64,000 nucleotides of DNA from Lewinellaceae bacterium (GCA_020636435.1 JACJXX010000002.1:1302001-1366000); one strand, 5' to 3'. Counted from the stretch's first letter, positions 10,064 through 20,674 are shown. Notes: generated by a model not told the origin, from the letters alone. A program made the numbers and translations.

Positions 10064-10367
10064 AGATTGGCTTGTCAATCCATTTTTTAATAGGGAAACC
10101 AACTCTTATAAAGTGACATAAGATTAATTCTACTTTGTTAGTTTAAAATAAATGGAATATGATACTCCGGGTTTTCCTCCCCCTCCCTACGGTCGACCCC
10201 TCCAAAGGGGTATATTGGGGAGCCATTCGCCTTGGCAGCCCGGCCGCAACAAGGGGTTCATATTGGGAAATAATTTAAACTGATAAAATAGCATTAACAT
10301 ATTAAATTGATACGCATGGGGGCGGAGTGAGTTCACCTGGCCAAACAGGCGGGCCACCCATCCAAAA
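10064..10367. other. AT-rich intergenic stretch with a 17-bp sequence shared with 20762-20778
   Basis: No gene is seen. TTAATTCTACTTTGTTA at 10124-10140 recurs exactly at 20762-20778 beside the palindrome cluster, so the two intergenic regions share a repeat fragment or a promoter-like motif. Confidence 0.4.
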
Positions 10368-10417
10368 AACGAAAAAGCGCCACCCGGAGCACTTCCCCCG
10401 GACGGCGCTTTTTCGTT
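10368..10417 (-). terminator. Strong terminator hairpin downstream of mscL
   Basis: A perfect 14-bp stem (AACGAAAAAGCGCC with GGCGCTTTTTCGTT) encloses a 22-base spacer that contains a smaller GC hairpin. The A/T-rich outer stem gives U-tracts on both strands, so it could end both mscL (minus strand, stop 15 bp away) and transcripts arriving from the dehydrogenase side. Confidence 0.8.
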
Positions 10418-10431
10418 AAAAAGGACGCAGT

Positions 10432-10842
10432 TTACTGCTTCTTCAGCAAATCGCGGATTTCGGTCAGCAGGTCTTCAGCCGAAGGCCCTGGAGGCGGAGC
10501 CGGAGCTTCCTCTTCCTTCTTCTGCATGTTGTTGTAGGTACGCACCAGCATGAAGATGATGAAGGCGATGATCACAAAATCGATCACTTTCTGTAAGAAG
10601 GCGCCGTAGCGGATTTGCACGGCTTCTTTAAGCACTTCGCCCACGTCGTTAACCTGAGCGGCGGATAGCGTGATGGCCAGGTCGCTGAAATCCACCCCGC
10701 CCAATGCCAGGCCGATCGGCGGCATGATGACGTCATTGGTGAAGGAGGCGACCACCGCGCCGAAAGCGCCGGCGATGATTACGGCAACAGCCAGTTCGAG
10801 CACGTTGCCGCGCATGATAAAGTCTTTGAATTCCTTTAACAT
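10432..10842 (-). CDS. mscL: Large-conductance mechanosensitive channel MscL
   Basis: The 136-residue protein has the full MscL pattern: an amphipathic N-terminus ([21 protein letters not shown]), TM1 rich in small residues ([24 protein letters not shown]), a periplasmic loop, TM2 ([19 protein letters not shown]) and a charged C-terminal helix ending in [11 protein letters not shown]. Length and motif order match the family. It assembles as a pentamer in the inner membrane and opens under high tension to release solutes during hypo-osmotic shock. Monocistronic, with its own terminator. Confidence 0.97.
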   Translation of the reverse strand: MLKEFKDFIMRGNVLELAVAVIIAGAFGAVVASFTNDVIMPPIGLALGGVDFSDLAITLSAAQVNDVGEVLKEAVQIRYGAFLQKVIDFVIIAFIIFMLVRTYNNMQKKEEEAPAPPPGPSAEDLLTEIRDLLKKQ

Positions 10843-11011
10843 AGTCCTGTGTTTGGTTGGTTAATCGATCGTTTCGACGAGATTAAAGTTAAATGTCACA
10901 GTTCGTATTCCAAAATCTTTTTTCAGGAAGAGGCAGCCGACAGAATAAGCCGACAATGCGAACCTACTAACGGAAATACTGTTTAGGTAAAGAACAAAAA
11001 CTAACTTCAAT

Positions 11012-11449
11012 ATGAAACGTACTGCAAACGCCGTCTGGAAAGGCACCGGAAAAGAAGGCAAAGGCACGCTGACCACTCAAAGCGGGGCTTTTAAGGAACA
11101 ACCTTATTCCTTCCGCATGCGCTTCCAGAATGAGGATGGTAAAGAAGGCACCAATCCGGAAGAACTGATCGCCGCTGCTCACGCCGGCTGCTTCAACATG
11201 GCCCTGGCCGTGCAGTTGAGCAACGCCGGCTTTACGCCCGGAGAACTGAAAACGGAAGCCAAGCTTCATCTGGAAACAGTGGAGGGCGCGCCTACCATCA
11301 CTAAGATCGAACTCACGCTGGTGGCCGAAGTGCCTGGCATTGGCAAAGAAAAATTCATGGAACTAGCCAACGGGGCCAAGGCCAACTGCCCGGTTTCCAG
11401 AGTGCTGAAGGCGGCGGAGATTACATTGGATGCTACGCTGAAAGCTTAG
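11012..11449 (+). CDS. OsmC-family peroxiredoxin
   Basis: At 145 residues this is typical OsmC length. Both redox cysteines are visible, one in AAAHAGCFNMAL and the other in AKANCPVSRVL, matching the peroxidatic/resolving pair of OsmC and Ohr. The N-terminal beta-strands (VWKGTGKEGKGTLTTQSG) and EELIAAAHAGCF favour OsmC proper over Ohr. It detoxifies organic hydroperoxides in the cytoplasm. A Bacteroidota-like promoter was not clearly seen upstream, but it diverges from mscL, another osmotic-stress gene. Confidence 0.93.
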   Translation: MKRTANAVWKGTGKEGKGTLTTQSGAFKEQPYSFRMRFQNEDGKEGTNPEELIAAAHAGCFNMALAVQLSNAGFTPGELKTEAKLHLETVEGAPTITKIELTLVAEVPGIGKEKFMELANGAKANCPVSRVLKAAEITLDATLKA

Positions 11450-11457
11450 TATTAGGC

Positions 11458-11514
11458 GGGTTCATTGTTTCATGTTTATTCCATGAACCAATGGAACCAT
11501 GAAACAATGAACCC
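11458..11514. terminator. Bidirectional terminator-like inverted repeat
   Basis: A perfect 17-bp inverted repeat (GGGTTCATTGTTTCATG with its complement) encloses a second small palindrome. It sits between the ends of two convergent genes. It lacks a long U-tract, so termination is inferred from position and stem strength. The sequence is built from CATG/AACAATG words like the tandem repeat at 13060-13155. Confidence 0.5.
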
Positions 11515-11519
11515 ATCCT

Positions 11520-11945
11520 TTAAACCTCCTGCCCCACCAGCCAGCCTTTGGCGTCGAACAGCTGCTCCACGTCCCGGCGCAGAGCAGGGAGGTCGAAGTC
11601 TTTGATCTTTCTTTGTCGGGGCAGCTCCTCCAGAATGTCGAGGTAGGTGCGGGCCATGAGGTGCAGGATGGCTTCTTCGTCGTTATTCAAAACAAAATCC
11701 CAGGGCAGCCGCTTGAGGATGCGGACGTCTTTGTACTTGCGGCTGTATACGACGCTTTCCTGGTGGATTTGATTTTCGGGTGGTTTGATGATGAAGATGA
11801 CGCCCAGGCTGGTTATGCTGCCATAATTCGAGATTTCCAAAGATTCATTCAATGTTTCTCCTAAAACAGTCACGTTTTCCATTGTTTTATCTGCGACAAT
11901 CTCATAGGCGATAGCGGTAACAACATAAGGAGCATAAAATCGCAT
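11520..11945 (-). CDS. Hypothetical protein
   Basis: The ATG at 11945 is preferred over an in-frame TTG 9 bases earlier. The product is 141 residues with no signal peptide, TM segment or recognisable catalytic motif. The C-terminal half is charged and helical (ILHLMARTYLDILEELPRQ). It begins 11 bp after the stop of the frameshifted gene at 11957-12476, so the two probably form one transcript. I do not recognise the family. Confidence 0.6.
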   Translation of the reverse strand: MRFYAPYVVTAIAYEIVADKTMENVTVLGETLNESLEISNYGSITSLGVIFIIKPPENQIHQESVVYSRKYKDVRILKRLPWDFVLNNDEEAILHLMARTYLDILEELPRQRKIKDFDLPALRRDVEQLFDAKGWLVGQEV

Positions 11946-11956
11946 ATTATTCAAAT

Positions 11957-12476
11957 TTAGCGGTCAACTTTATTGCCAGGCGGCCTTTCTAATGGCTTTT
12001 CTCTACTAAGATTTTCAGGCAGCAAAGCATAATTGTATATTTTTTTTCTTTCCTCAATTAGGCATTCTTCAAGTGATCCATAGTACTGTGGTATATAAAA
12101 GAGTCTTTTGCTGGTAAGGCTTCCACCATACCTACCTTTTTCCCCATTTATCGTGCACGCCATATTTCCAGGTTTCTCCTCGTCTTAGAAATATTTGGGT
12201 AGACGTTCCGCAATTATAGCAGGGAAACCACCCGTCGTATAAAGCCACCAACACATACTGCTCCGCCTCCTTCAAATTCTCAATCTCCCGATCCAATTTC
12301 TCCTGCCGCTGTTTCGACAAGCGAATCTTACCATCTTTACCCACCTCGATAAAATCGACACCCTTATACGCGGCAACCAGTAAGATACCGCCAATCAACC
12401 AGAATATCAACTTTGGCGGTGAAGAAGGCTGTTGTTCTGCCCGTTTCACAGGTTTGGGTTCTAACAATTCAACCAT
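11957..12476 (-). pseudogene. Frameshifted small gene with one TM segment and a WKYG...GRYGG module
   Basis: Two overlapping reading frames read as one protein. The first (from ATG at 12476) has a TM helix (LIFWLIGGILLVAAYKGV), a charged linker, then YVLVALYDGWFPCYNCG...RRGETWKYGVHDK before stopping. The second frame picks up as NGEKGRYGGSL...LFYIPQYYGSLEECLIEERKKIYNYALLPENL. From memory, related Bacteroidota proteins carry these segments contiguously, with a GIY-YIG-like look, but I could not check this. The break lies near 12135-12155 at a GGGG-AAAAA run, so a one-base error or real mutation are both possible. Function unknown. Confidence 0.6.
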
Positions 12477-12555
12477 AAACCAAATGCGTTTTGCCCTTCT
12501 CGATAGAAAAAGGGTTGAGTTTGTAAATCTTCTTTCGCAAGTTGGGTTATGGTAC

Positions 12556-12770
12556 GGGCGCGATGCTATTTTGTACCCCCCCCGGAGTTTTCGATATAAA
12601 AACGCCTGAAAATCTCCCCTTGATATACGGTTACATGGTTACCTGGCTCCATTGATTGGCCGAAGGCTCCCTAACAGTGAGGCAAGGGAGCCATGAAACC
12701 GTGTAGCCATGAATTTTTGGGGCATTTACCCTAACGTTACGCAAAAGGGCACAATTTAGCATCGCGCCCT
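12556..12770. repeat. Nested inverted-repeat element
   Basis: The outer arms share GGGCGCGATGCTA (12556-12568 and, inverted, 12758-12770) and continue with similar TTGT-CCC sequence. Inside lies a second imperfect repeat of about 22 bp (12629-12650 with 12687-12708, ending GGCTCC and GGAGCC). No coding potential is seen. It fills most of the gene-free stretch between 12477 and 13157. Confidence 0.5.
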
Positions 12771-12980
12771 ATGGTACTGTTTCCAGCAGCTTAAACACTG
12801 GAAATGTAACACTTTTTTGACTTCAAAACAAACAAATATCACTAATGTGATTATTTGTCACTTACTAAAATAAAGCCTTTCAGTAAGCAAAAAATCGGAA
12901 AGCGTTCTTTATGAAGGGGTTGGGAATCCCAAAAAATGATAAAAATTTTATCCAATTGAGGAGCATACGAGGCAAAATAC

Positions 12981-13019
12981 AAACGGCTACCCCGGGAATG
13001 AATCCCGAAGTAGCCGTTT
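12981..13019 (-). terminator. Terminator-like hairpin near the aconitase 3' end
   Basis: AAACGGCTA pairs with TAGCCGTTT, and inside it CGGGA pairs with TCCCG. It lies about 140 bp beyond the aconitase stop, with A/T-rich flanks on both sides, so it may end the aconitase transcript. Confidence 0.5.
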
Positions 13020-13059
13020 ATTTTATGGCTGCTGCCAGCGAAAGCATTTTCCGGCAGCC

Positions 13060-13155
13060 AACCATCAAACCATGGAACCATCAAACCATGGAACCATCGA
13101 ACCATGAAACCATGGAACAATGAAACCATGGAACAATGGAACCATCGAACCATGA
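13060..13155. repeat. Short tandem repeat of AACCATGGA-like words
   Basis: About ten imperfect copies of a 9-10 base word (variants AACCATGGA, AACCATCGA, AACCATGAA, AACAATGGA) run up to the aconitase stop codon. The same words appear in the inverted repeat at 11458-11514. The small ORFs that cross it are by-products of the repeat. Confidence 0.7.
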
Positions 13156-13157
13156 AC

Positions 13158-15440
13158 TCACACCCCCGCCAGTTCCTGCCTGATCTTGTTCAGCGCCGAG
13201 CCGGCGCCTACCCAGTCGATCTGCGCCTGGTTGTAGGTATGAGCCACTTCGAACTCGTCCGTTTTGCCATCCGAATGATGCAGGACAACCCGGAGGTTCT
13301 TGCCCGGGGCCATGCTGTCGAAGCCGAGCAGGTCAATCTTGTCGTCCTGGCGGATTTTCTCGTAGTCGGCCGGGTTGACGAAGGTCAGCCCCAGCATGCC
13401 CTGCTTCTTGAGGTTGGTCTCGTGGATGCGGGCGAAGGACTTTACGATGACGGCCTTTACCCCCAGGTGGCGCGGCTCCATGGCGGCATGCTCGCGGGAG
13501 GAGCCCTCGCCGTAGTTCTCCTCGCCGAAGACCACTGTGCTGATGCCGGCGGCCTTGTATTTGCGGGCGGAATCGGGCACTGCCATATACTCTGCCTTTG
13601 TATCGCTGTCGGCGTAGTTGGCCACCTTATTGGCCTGGTCGTTGAAGTAGTTGATGGCGCCGATGAAGCAGTTGTTGGAAATATTGTCGAGGTGGCCGCG
13701 GTAGGTCAGCCAGGGGCCGGCCATGGAGATGTGGTCGGTGGTGCACTTGCCTTTGGCCTTGATCAGGATGCGCATGCCTTTGAGTTGCTCCTGGGTGATT
13801 GGCTTGAACGGCGTCAGCAGTTGAATCCGGTCTGAATTCGGATCTACCTTAACCTCCACATGGCTGCCGTCTTTAGCCGGCGGTTGAAAGCCGGCGTCTT
13901 CCACATCGAAGCCTTTGGTTGGCAGCTCAATGCCGGTGGGCGGGTCGAGCTTCACCTCCTGTCCATCTTCGTTGACCAGGCTGTCGGTCAGCGGGTTGAA
14001 GGTCAGGTCGCCGGCGATGGCCATGGCGGTGACGATCTCCGGAGAGGCGACGAAAGCGCGCGTCTGCGGGTTGCCGTCGTTGCGCTTGGAGAAGTTGCGG
14101 TTAAAGGAAGTGATGATGGAATTGGCGCGGTTGGGGTCATCGGTGTGGCGGGCCCATTGGCCGATGCAGGGGCCGCAGGCGTTGGCCAGCACCACGCCGC
14201 CCATCTTTTCGAAGGCGGCGAGCTGCCCGTCGCGGGCAACGGTATAGCGGATCAGCTCGGAGCCCGGCGTCACGGTAAATTCGGACTTCACCTTGAGCTT
14301 TTTCGCTACGGCCTGGCGGGCCAGGGAAGCGGCGCGGTCGAGGTCTTCGTAGGAAGAGTTGGTGCAGGAGCCGATCAGGCCGACTTCCAGCTTCTGCGGG
14401 TAGCCGTTTTCCTTGACCGCCTTGGCGAATTTGGAGATCGGCCAGGCCAGGTCGGGGGTGTACGGGCCGTTGATGTGGGGCTCCAGCTCGGAGAGGTTGA
14501 TCTCGACGACCTGGTCGAAGTATTTCTCCGGGTTGGCGTAGCACTCGGGGTCGCCCGTCAGGTGCTCGCGGACGCCGTCGGCCAGCTCGGCCACTTCGGC
14601 GCGTTCGGTGGCGCGCAGGTAGCGGCTCATGGCCTCGTCGTAGCCGAAAGTGGAAGTGGTGGCTCCGATCTCGGCGCCCATGTTGCAGATGGTGCCTTTG
14701 CCGGTGCAGGACAGCGACTCAGCGCCCGGGCCGAAATATTCCACAATAGCGCCGGTTCCCCCTTTTACGGTCAGGATGCCGGCCACTTTCAGGATGACGT
14801 CTTTGGAAGACGTCCAGCCGCTCATCTTGCCGGTCAGTTTCACGCCGATCAGCTTGGGCATTTTCAGCTCCCAGGGCATGCCGGCCATAACGTCTACGGC
14901 ATCGGCGCCGCCTACGCCGATAGCGACCATGCCCAGGCCGCCGGCGTTGGGCGTATGCGAGTCGGTGCCGATCATCATGCCGCCCGGGAAAGCATAGTTT
15001 TCCAATACGATCTGGTGGATGATGCCGGCGCCCGGCTTCCAGAACCCAATGCCGTATTTATTGGAAATAGAGGACAGGAAGTCGTAGACCTCCTTATTGA
15101 CCTCATTGGCTTTGGACAAGTCCTTATCGGCGCCCACTTCCGCCTCGATGAGGTGGTCGCAGTGCACGGTGGAAGGCACGGCCACTTTGTCGCGCCCGGC
15201 GGTCATGAACTGCAGTAGCGCCATCTGGGCAGTGGCGTCCTGCATGGCCACGCGGTCGGGGGCGAAGAAGACGTAATCCTTCCCGCGATTGTAGTTCTGA
15301 AGAGGCGATTCAGGGTGAAGGTGAGCGTAGAGGATTTTTTCAGTGAGCGTGAGCGGATGGCCCAGGGCTTTCCGGGCTTCAGCTACTCTTTGGGGCAAGG
15401 CCTTATAGACGGCCCTGATCATATCGAGATCGAAAGGCAT
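13158..15440 (-). CDS. acn: Aconitate hydratase, mitochondrial-type
   Basis: The 760-residue product has the layout of the mitochondrial-type aconitase (ACO2-like) rather than bacterial AcnA/IRP1 or AcnB. The [4Fe-4S] ligands are Cys359 ([10 protein letters not shown]), Cys422 and Cys425 (ACGPCIGQW). Active-site motifs [24 protein letters not shown] and the C-terminal swivel domain ([17 protein letters not shown]) are all present. It isomerises citrate to isocitrate in the TCA cycle. The gene stands alone, with its own terminator-like hairpin. It appears intact and of normal length. Confidence 0.97.
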   Translation of the reverse strand: MPFDLDMIRAVYKALPQRVAEARKALGHPLTLTEKILYAHLHPESPLQNYNRGKDYVFFAPDRVAMQDATAQMALLQFMTAGRDKVAVPSTVHCDHLIEAEVGADKDLSKANEVNKEVYDFLSSISNKYGIGFWKPGAGIIHQIVLENYAFPGGMMIGTDSHTPNAGGLGMVAIGVGGADAVDVMAGMPWELKMPKLIGVKLTGKMSGWTSSKDVILKVAGILTVKGGTGAIVEYFGPGAESLSCTGKGTICNMGAEIGATTSTFGYDEAMSRYLRATERAEVAELADGVREHLTGDPECYANPEKYFDQVVEINLSELEPHINGPYTPDLAWPISKFAKAVKENGYPQKLEVGLIGSCTNSSYEDLDRAASLARQAVAKKLKVKSEFTVTPGSELIRYTVARDGQLAAFEKMGGVVLANACGPCIGQWARHTDDPNRANSIITSFNRNFSKRNDGNPQTRAFVASPEIVTAMAIAGDLTFNPLTDSLVNEDGQEVKLDPPTGIELPTKGFDVEDAGFQPPAKDGSHVEVKVDPNSDRIQLLTPFKPITQEQLKGMRILIKAKGKCTTDHISMAGPWLTYRGHLDNISNNCFIGAINYFNDQANKVANYADSDTKAEYMAVPDSARKYKAAGISTVVFGEENYGEGSSREHAAMEPRHLGVKAVIVKSFARIHETNLKKQGMLGLTFVNPADYEKIRQDDKIDLLGFDSMAPGKNLRVVLHHSDGKTDEFEVAHTYNQAQIDWVGAGSALNKIRQELAGV

Positions 15441-15659
15441 AGTTGAAATTTTTTTATGTTCTTGAAGAGAAATTCGCTTTTTTCAGGGTCAACAAATGTA
15501 CGATTTTTGGGCAACTTTTAGAAAGCCGCCCATAATATAGATGGCATTGACCGAACTTTTGTTTAGGGCCAAACGGCCATTCAGTGGCCGGGCCGATTTA
15601 TCGGCAAATAGACAAGGCGCAAAGTGCCTCCATCGTGTTGGGTACAGGCGGCGAACCAT

Positions 15660-18600
15660 TCAACCATCTAACCTCACCTCTACCAAAGTCCCGCTCATCA
15701 CAAAATGCACGAAGGTGCGCACCTCTTCGCGGCCGAAGATTTCCCGCACGGCACAGCCGCTGAGGTAGCACCAGCTGCCCAGGTTTTGCAAAGCGCGTTG
15801 TTTCATTTTAGGCAGTTCGCCGCCGGCGAAACCGCTGTGTTGAATGACGACCATGCCCTTCGGGGTTTCCAGCAGCAGGTCGATGACGTTGGCAAACAGG
15901 CGGCCGTGGTGGAAATAGCGGATGGGATATTTGCGGTAGGCCCGCCCGATGTCGAACTGCCGGCCCAGGAAACCGGCCCATGCGTCTCCCAGCAGAGCGA
16001 GGGCACGGGGCGCCGTATCGCCCATTTCAAAGCGGCCGATCATTCCTTCCGACAGGAGCAGCCGTTCCTGCACCGGGTATTCGGAGTGGTCGGCGGCGAG
16101 AAAGGCCTTGATGCCTTTGGCGGCGGCATACAGGTCGATGCCTTCCTCCAGCTTCAGCAGGTTGTCGTATTGGAAGACGTCGCCGATGCGGGCGCTGGCT
16201 TCCTGGGTAAACGGCTCTTTGGCGGCGTCGATGTCATAGAGTTCGTGTTGCTGCTTGCCGGCGCGCTCCTCCAGGAAGAGAATGGCCTCCTCCGGCGCTT
16301 CGGCATGCGTGAAATCGCGGGGATAGGCAAACACCTCATTTTCTATTTTCAGGAACTGCCCGCCCCATTCCCAGGGGCTTTCGCGTTCATCCGGGCTGAG
16401 CGTAGGCAGGTCTTCCTGCCCCTCGTGCCATACCCGGTTCAGCCATTTGGCAGGGCTGGCGCGGGAAGGGAAAACGAGGTAATCGCGGGCGCGGGTCAGG
16501 CCGACGTAGAGCAGGCGCGCTTCCTCACGCAGGGCTTTTTCGCGGGCCTGCCGGTTGGCTTCGCTCTCCTCCAGCTTTTCATCCAGGGACGTACTCCGGA
16601 TTTGGTCAGCGTAGGGGTTCACCCAGTAACGCAGCCAGCGGTTGCCCAGCACGTTGCCGAGGTCGATGTCTTCGCTTTCCTGTATGATGTCCACTCCCCA
16701 GACTTCTGCCCGGAGATTGCCCTCCAGGCTGTGGCAGATGACGATGGTACCATTCATACCTTGCTCCGGTGGTAGGTCAGCACGTTAACGGCATGGTACC
16801 TTCCCCGATCCCTGCATATCAGTACCTGGTTGTTTTCCAGGTCTACCAGCCAGAGCAGGAAGCCGCCCAGGGAGGCAGCGGAGTGCATGCGGTTGCAGGC
16901 TTCCTCGTACTCGCGAGTACCATTTTGCGGAGCACGTCCACGTTGTCGAGCCGTTGCTGTTCGTTGCCCCAGCTGGCGACGATGCGGCGCAGCTCCAGTT
17001 CTTCGAGCAGCAGGTTGAGGATTTCGGCGCTGGACAGTTCGATGGCCTGCTCGCGCAACTGGTCGAGGGCGAGGATGAAGGCGTCGTCGCCGGCCCACTG
17101 GCCGTTCCAGTTTTTGCCGTTCTCCGCTTTGTCGAGGTATTCCAGGCGGCTTTCTATGATGTGCTCGATCGGCTGGCCGCTGGCGAGCAGCAGGATTTCG
17201 GCCACCGACAGGGAGTCGTATTGATTGAGAATGTACTTCAGGCAGGCCAGGATGAGCTTGGCCTCGGCGGTGGCCAGCAGGCCGCTGCGGGAAATGGCCG
17301 CCCGCAGGCCGGCGCGGTGCAGCGCCTCGGCAACGATCTGGCATTCGGCGTTAGAGCGGCAAAGGATGGCGACATCGCCGGGAACAGCCGGGCGGGGCGC
17401 TCCTCCGTCTTTGGGAACGACGTAGATTTGCCGGTTCAGCGCCGTTTGCAGAGAGGCGGCTATGCCATTTTCCATCCACGGCCTGCCGGGCAGGCGCCCC
17501 TCGCCGTCGTAGCGGAAATGCCAGTGCAGGAGGGCATCCGTCAACTCGATGGGCTCCGGCTCTTGGGTGAGGCTCTCTTTATGAGGCTCCTTTGCCCGTT
17601 TGGCCTTCAGCGCCACCTGCTCCGGCGGAAGATCCGAAAAGGCTTTGGTGAACAGGGCGTTGACCGCATTGACGATGTCCTCCCGGGAACGCCAGGAATA
17701 TTCCTGAATGTCTTCCGGTTTCACCCCGCCCACTTTTTGGATGATGGCCTGCATCAGCTCCGGCGCTGCTCCCCGGAAGCCGTAGATCGACTGCTTGGGG
17801 TCGCCCACCCATACGGAGTGCCGGGCCAGCTTCGAAAGCTTCAGGAAGATTTCCAGCTGGATGGGGCTGGTGTCCTGAAATTCATCGACCATCAGCAGGT
17901 CGAGTTCCTGTTTCAGCACTGCGTTGACGGTGGGCTTGTCCAGCAGGCGGTTGACCAGCGCCTCCATGTCGGTGTAGTCGATCAGCCCGCGCCGTTTTTT
18001 GTACTCGTCGTATTCCTGGATGGCGGCCATGCCGATCTCGAAGATGCTGTAGATGAAGTCGCGGATGTCTTCCTGAAATTCGGGGTGCCGGTGATGGGTG
18101 GCGGCAAACTCGAGCAGCTCGGCCGCATCGTCGCGGCTTTTGGCGCCCACACTTAGTTTAGAAATTTTGGCCCATTCGTGCCAGTAGAGGTATTTGCGCA
18201 GCCCCAGGGTGCGCTGGAACGCCTTGAGGGTATTGGCGGCATCGCGGGTTTTCTTGGTTTCGTCGGCGTTGTTTTCCAGGCGGGCGATGGTTTCGCCCAT
18301 CAACTGGTCGAGCCGGTGTTCGAAGTACCCCTCCGGCCGGCCTTCTTCGGCCTGGCCCAGGAATTGCTGAAAGCTTTCGAAAGACCGGCGCTTGCTCTTT
18401 TCCAGGCCTTCGGCCGAAAAGTCGTTGGCGCGGGCGATGTCGGTCATCTTTTTGACCTCCTGGCGCCAGTCGTAGCGCTCCCGCTTGTTCAACCCCAGGC
18501 GGTCGCTGAGGTATTCCATTTTTTCCACCCGCTCGCCGGTCAGCACGGTGGCTAGGGAGCGGTTGAAGAGCACCTGCTGGTCTTCGTCGGCGATGATGTC

Positions 18601-18891
18601 TACCTGGGGAGAGACGCCGGCCTCGTAGGCGAAGCGCTGCAGCAGCTTGACGCCCAGCCCGTGGACGGTGCCGATAAGGGCGTTGGCGAGCTGGTCGGCC
18701 TGCTCGGCAAGGCCTTCTTCCAGCAGGCGCACCCGCACGCGCTCCTGCAGCTCGGCCGCCGCCTTTTTGGTAAAGGTAGTGGCGATGATGCCGCTGGCGC
18801 GGACGCCTCCTTTGAGCAGGGCTACCATTTCGCTGGTCAGGCGGTAGGTCTTGCCGCTGCCGGCCCCGGCGGAGATGATGCGAATGTTCAT
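15660..18891 (-). pseudogene. UvrD/AddA-like helicase-nuclease subunit broken by two frameshifts
   Basis: Three successive frames reconstruct one ~1,070-residue superfamily 1 helicase. Frame one (18891 to about 16915) has Walker A SAGAGSGKTYRL, motif II MVDEFQDTSP, motif III WVGDPKQSIYGFRGA and YSWRSREDI. Frame two (about 16910-16770) carries REYEEACNRMHSAASLGG and VNVLTYHRSK. Frame three (to 15660) carries motif VI LLYVGLTRARDYL and a C-terminal region where the PD-(D/E)XK position reads VVIQHS, lacking the usual D-x-K. Each switch equals one missing base. The first sits beside a perfect 14-bp palindrome (16907-16920). Intact homologues would act in double-strand break processing with an AddB-like partner, which is not adjacent. 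Sequencing error and true decay are both possible. Confidence 0.8.
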
Positions 18892-19003
18892 GATGAGGAA
18901 TGGCTTGTTTTAATTGCTGCCGGGTAAAATAAGGAAAAGTTGGCAACTCATGCTTCTTTGATCATTCCTCCCAAAATGAATTCCTGAAATCCACTCGAAC
19001 TCC

Positions 19004-19010
19004 CCCCAGG
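19004..19010. repeat. Target-site duplication of the IS4 element, left copy
   Basis: CCCCAGG abuts the left inverted repeat and recurs at 20685-20691 just outside the right one. The exact edge is ambiguous by one or two bases because of the C/G run. Confidence 0.65.
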
Positions 19011-19272
19011 GGCATGCGCATCAGGTTAGAAAATTAACAAATGCGTTTTTTTGACATAGTTGCCTGAAGGCGGCATACCCTGACAGGGAGCGCTACTGCA
19101 GGCAGGCAAATCGACTGCCCGGCTTTGCATCAGGGGCAGAGGCCCCTTCGCTGCGGCTGCTAAGCATCTGACAACCCTATGGCGTGGCTCGGTAGGAACC
19201 GGGCAGGCTAGCCCTGCTGCTGAAATGTGGCTGCTCTGAAACAATGTAGGGCTAAAGCGTAGGAATAAAAAA

Positions 19273-19321
19273 AGAGTGTCCCATCTTTATAGTCGCAAAA
19301 CAAAATGAGATGAAACACTCT
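19273..19321 (+). promoter_or_regulatory. Hairpin covering the transposase start codon
   Basis: Bases 19273-19286 (AGAGTGTCCCATCT) pair with 19308-19321 (AGATGAAACACTCT) at 12 of 14 positions. The right arm contains the ATG at 19310. In IS10 and IS50, comparable structures block translation from transcripts that enter from outside, so this is probably a transposition-limiting device. Confidence 0.6.
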
Positions 19322-20674
19322 ACTTTAAAAAAAGCCATTCAAAGTACGGGGATTAGCCGCCGATTCGGAAATATTTTCGCGCCGGATTTCCTTTACAGCT
19401 TAGGTTTTTTTACCGGGTTCACCAAGAAGCCTGGAAAACTGAGCACGGAAGCCTTTGTGGATAGTTGCCTGCGAATGGTTATGGAAGAAGGCTGGAGCGC
19501 AAGCCTTGCCAGCCATTGTGCAAGCTTGAAAGCCAACTATGGCATTGAACTACACCCCCAAAGCCTGGACGAGCGCTTCAATGAAAGCAGCGAAGCGTTA
19601 ATGCGCTGCCTATTTGAACAGGCGATGGGCCTGCAATTGCGGGAAAGCAACCCGATGAAGCTCTTAGAAGTATTCGAAGAAGTGTACGTAGAGGATAGCA
19701 CTAACCTGGAACTGCCGGCTGTTTTGAAAACGCTATACAAAGGCAGTGGCGGAGGTGCTTCCCAAGCAGGCTTGAAAATAGATGCCCTATATGGGCTGCG
19801 TTGGGGCACTTTGGAAGTACGCTTCCATAACAGTTGTGGTTCAGACCATTGGCAAGGAGTACCCAAGATGCCCAAAAAATCCTTGCTCTTGCGAGACTTA
19901 GGCTACTTTAAGATAGATGATTTTCAAGCTGTTGCCCAGTCCGGCTCATTCTTTTTATCGCGTTTGATGCATCATGTGAATGTTTATCTGGACGCCAAGG
20001 GAGAACAGGAATTAGATTTGTTAAGCCACTTGGCCAGCATGTCCGAAAATGAAATCCAGAGCCTGAAGGTTTATCTTGGCCAAAAGCAACTATTTGAAGT
20101 TCGCTTAATATTACAAAAAGTGCCTCAGGCAGTAGCCGAGCATAAAAGGCATAAACTCAAAACGGATAAGCAAAACAAGCGTAAAAACCTTTCTGAGCGC
20201 CGCCTGGAATTGTGTTGTGCCAATTGCTACATTACTAATATCCCTGAAGAACTGGTTGCTGATAGCCAAATTATGGCGCTATACTCTCTTCGGTGGATTA
20301 TTGAGATTCTGTTCAAAGCCTGGAAATCCATTGGTGGCCTGAAAGAAAAGATGAACCGCATGAAACCTCACCGCTTCATGTGTATGCTTTATGCTCACAT
20401 GATAGCCGCACTGATGGACTCCAAACTGGTTCACTTCTTCAAAATTGAACTCTGGAACCTGTTTGGCTTCAAGATCAGCGAACTGAAGGCTTTCAAAGTA
20501 CTCAAATCCTTTAAGAGCCAATGGTGGCAGGCTTTAAGAAAAGCAGATGTGCAGCAAATACAGCTAATCCTGAATGATATCGCCCAAACCCTCCTGAGGT
20601 TAGCAGGCAAAAGAAAATATAGCCACAGGGAACATTACTGCGACTTCTACATATGTGTTAAATCACAAACCTGA
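19310..20674 (+). CDS. IS4-family transposase
   Basis: The 454-residue transposase has an N-terminal helical DNA-binding region (MKHSTLKKAIQSTGISRRFG), and a DDE catalytic domain: first Asp in VYVEDSTNLELP, second in LLLRDLGYFKIDDF, and Glu in LRWIIEILFKAWKS, which matches the YREK-type signature of the IS4 family. The insertion domain between the second D and the E is present. The frame is open from start to stop, so the element seems functional. It cuts and pastes its own IS through the 17-19 bp inverted ends. Confidence 0.95.
   Translation: MKHSTLKKAIQSTGISRRFGNIFAPDFLYSLGFFTGFTKKPGKLSTEAFVDSCLRMVMEEGWSASLASHCASLKANYGIELHPQSLDERFNESSEALMRCLFEQAMGLQLRESNPMKLLEVFEEVYVEDSTNLELPAVLKTLYKGSGGGASQAGLKIDALYGLRWGTLEVRFHNSCGSDHWQGVPKMPKKSLLLRDLGYFKIDDFQAVAQSGSFFLSRLMHHVNVYLDAKGEQELDLLSHLASMSENEIQSLKVYLGQKQLFEVRLILQKVPQAVAEHKRHKLKTDKQNKRKNLSERRLELCCANCYITNIPEELVADSQIMALYSLRWIIEILFKAWKSIGGLKEKMNRMKPHRFMCMLYAHMIAALMDSKLVHFFKIELWNLFGFKISELKAFKVLKSFKSQWWQALRKADVQQIQLILNDIAQTLLRLAGKRKYSHREHYCDFYICVKSQT

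Noticed and set aside
13104..15218. Plus-strand frames of 243 and 452 codons opposite aconitase
   Set aside because: The minus strand encodes a complete aconitase with all cysteines; the plus frames are low-complexity G/A/V-rich shadows.
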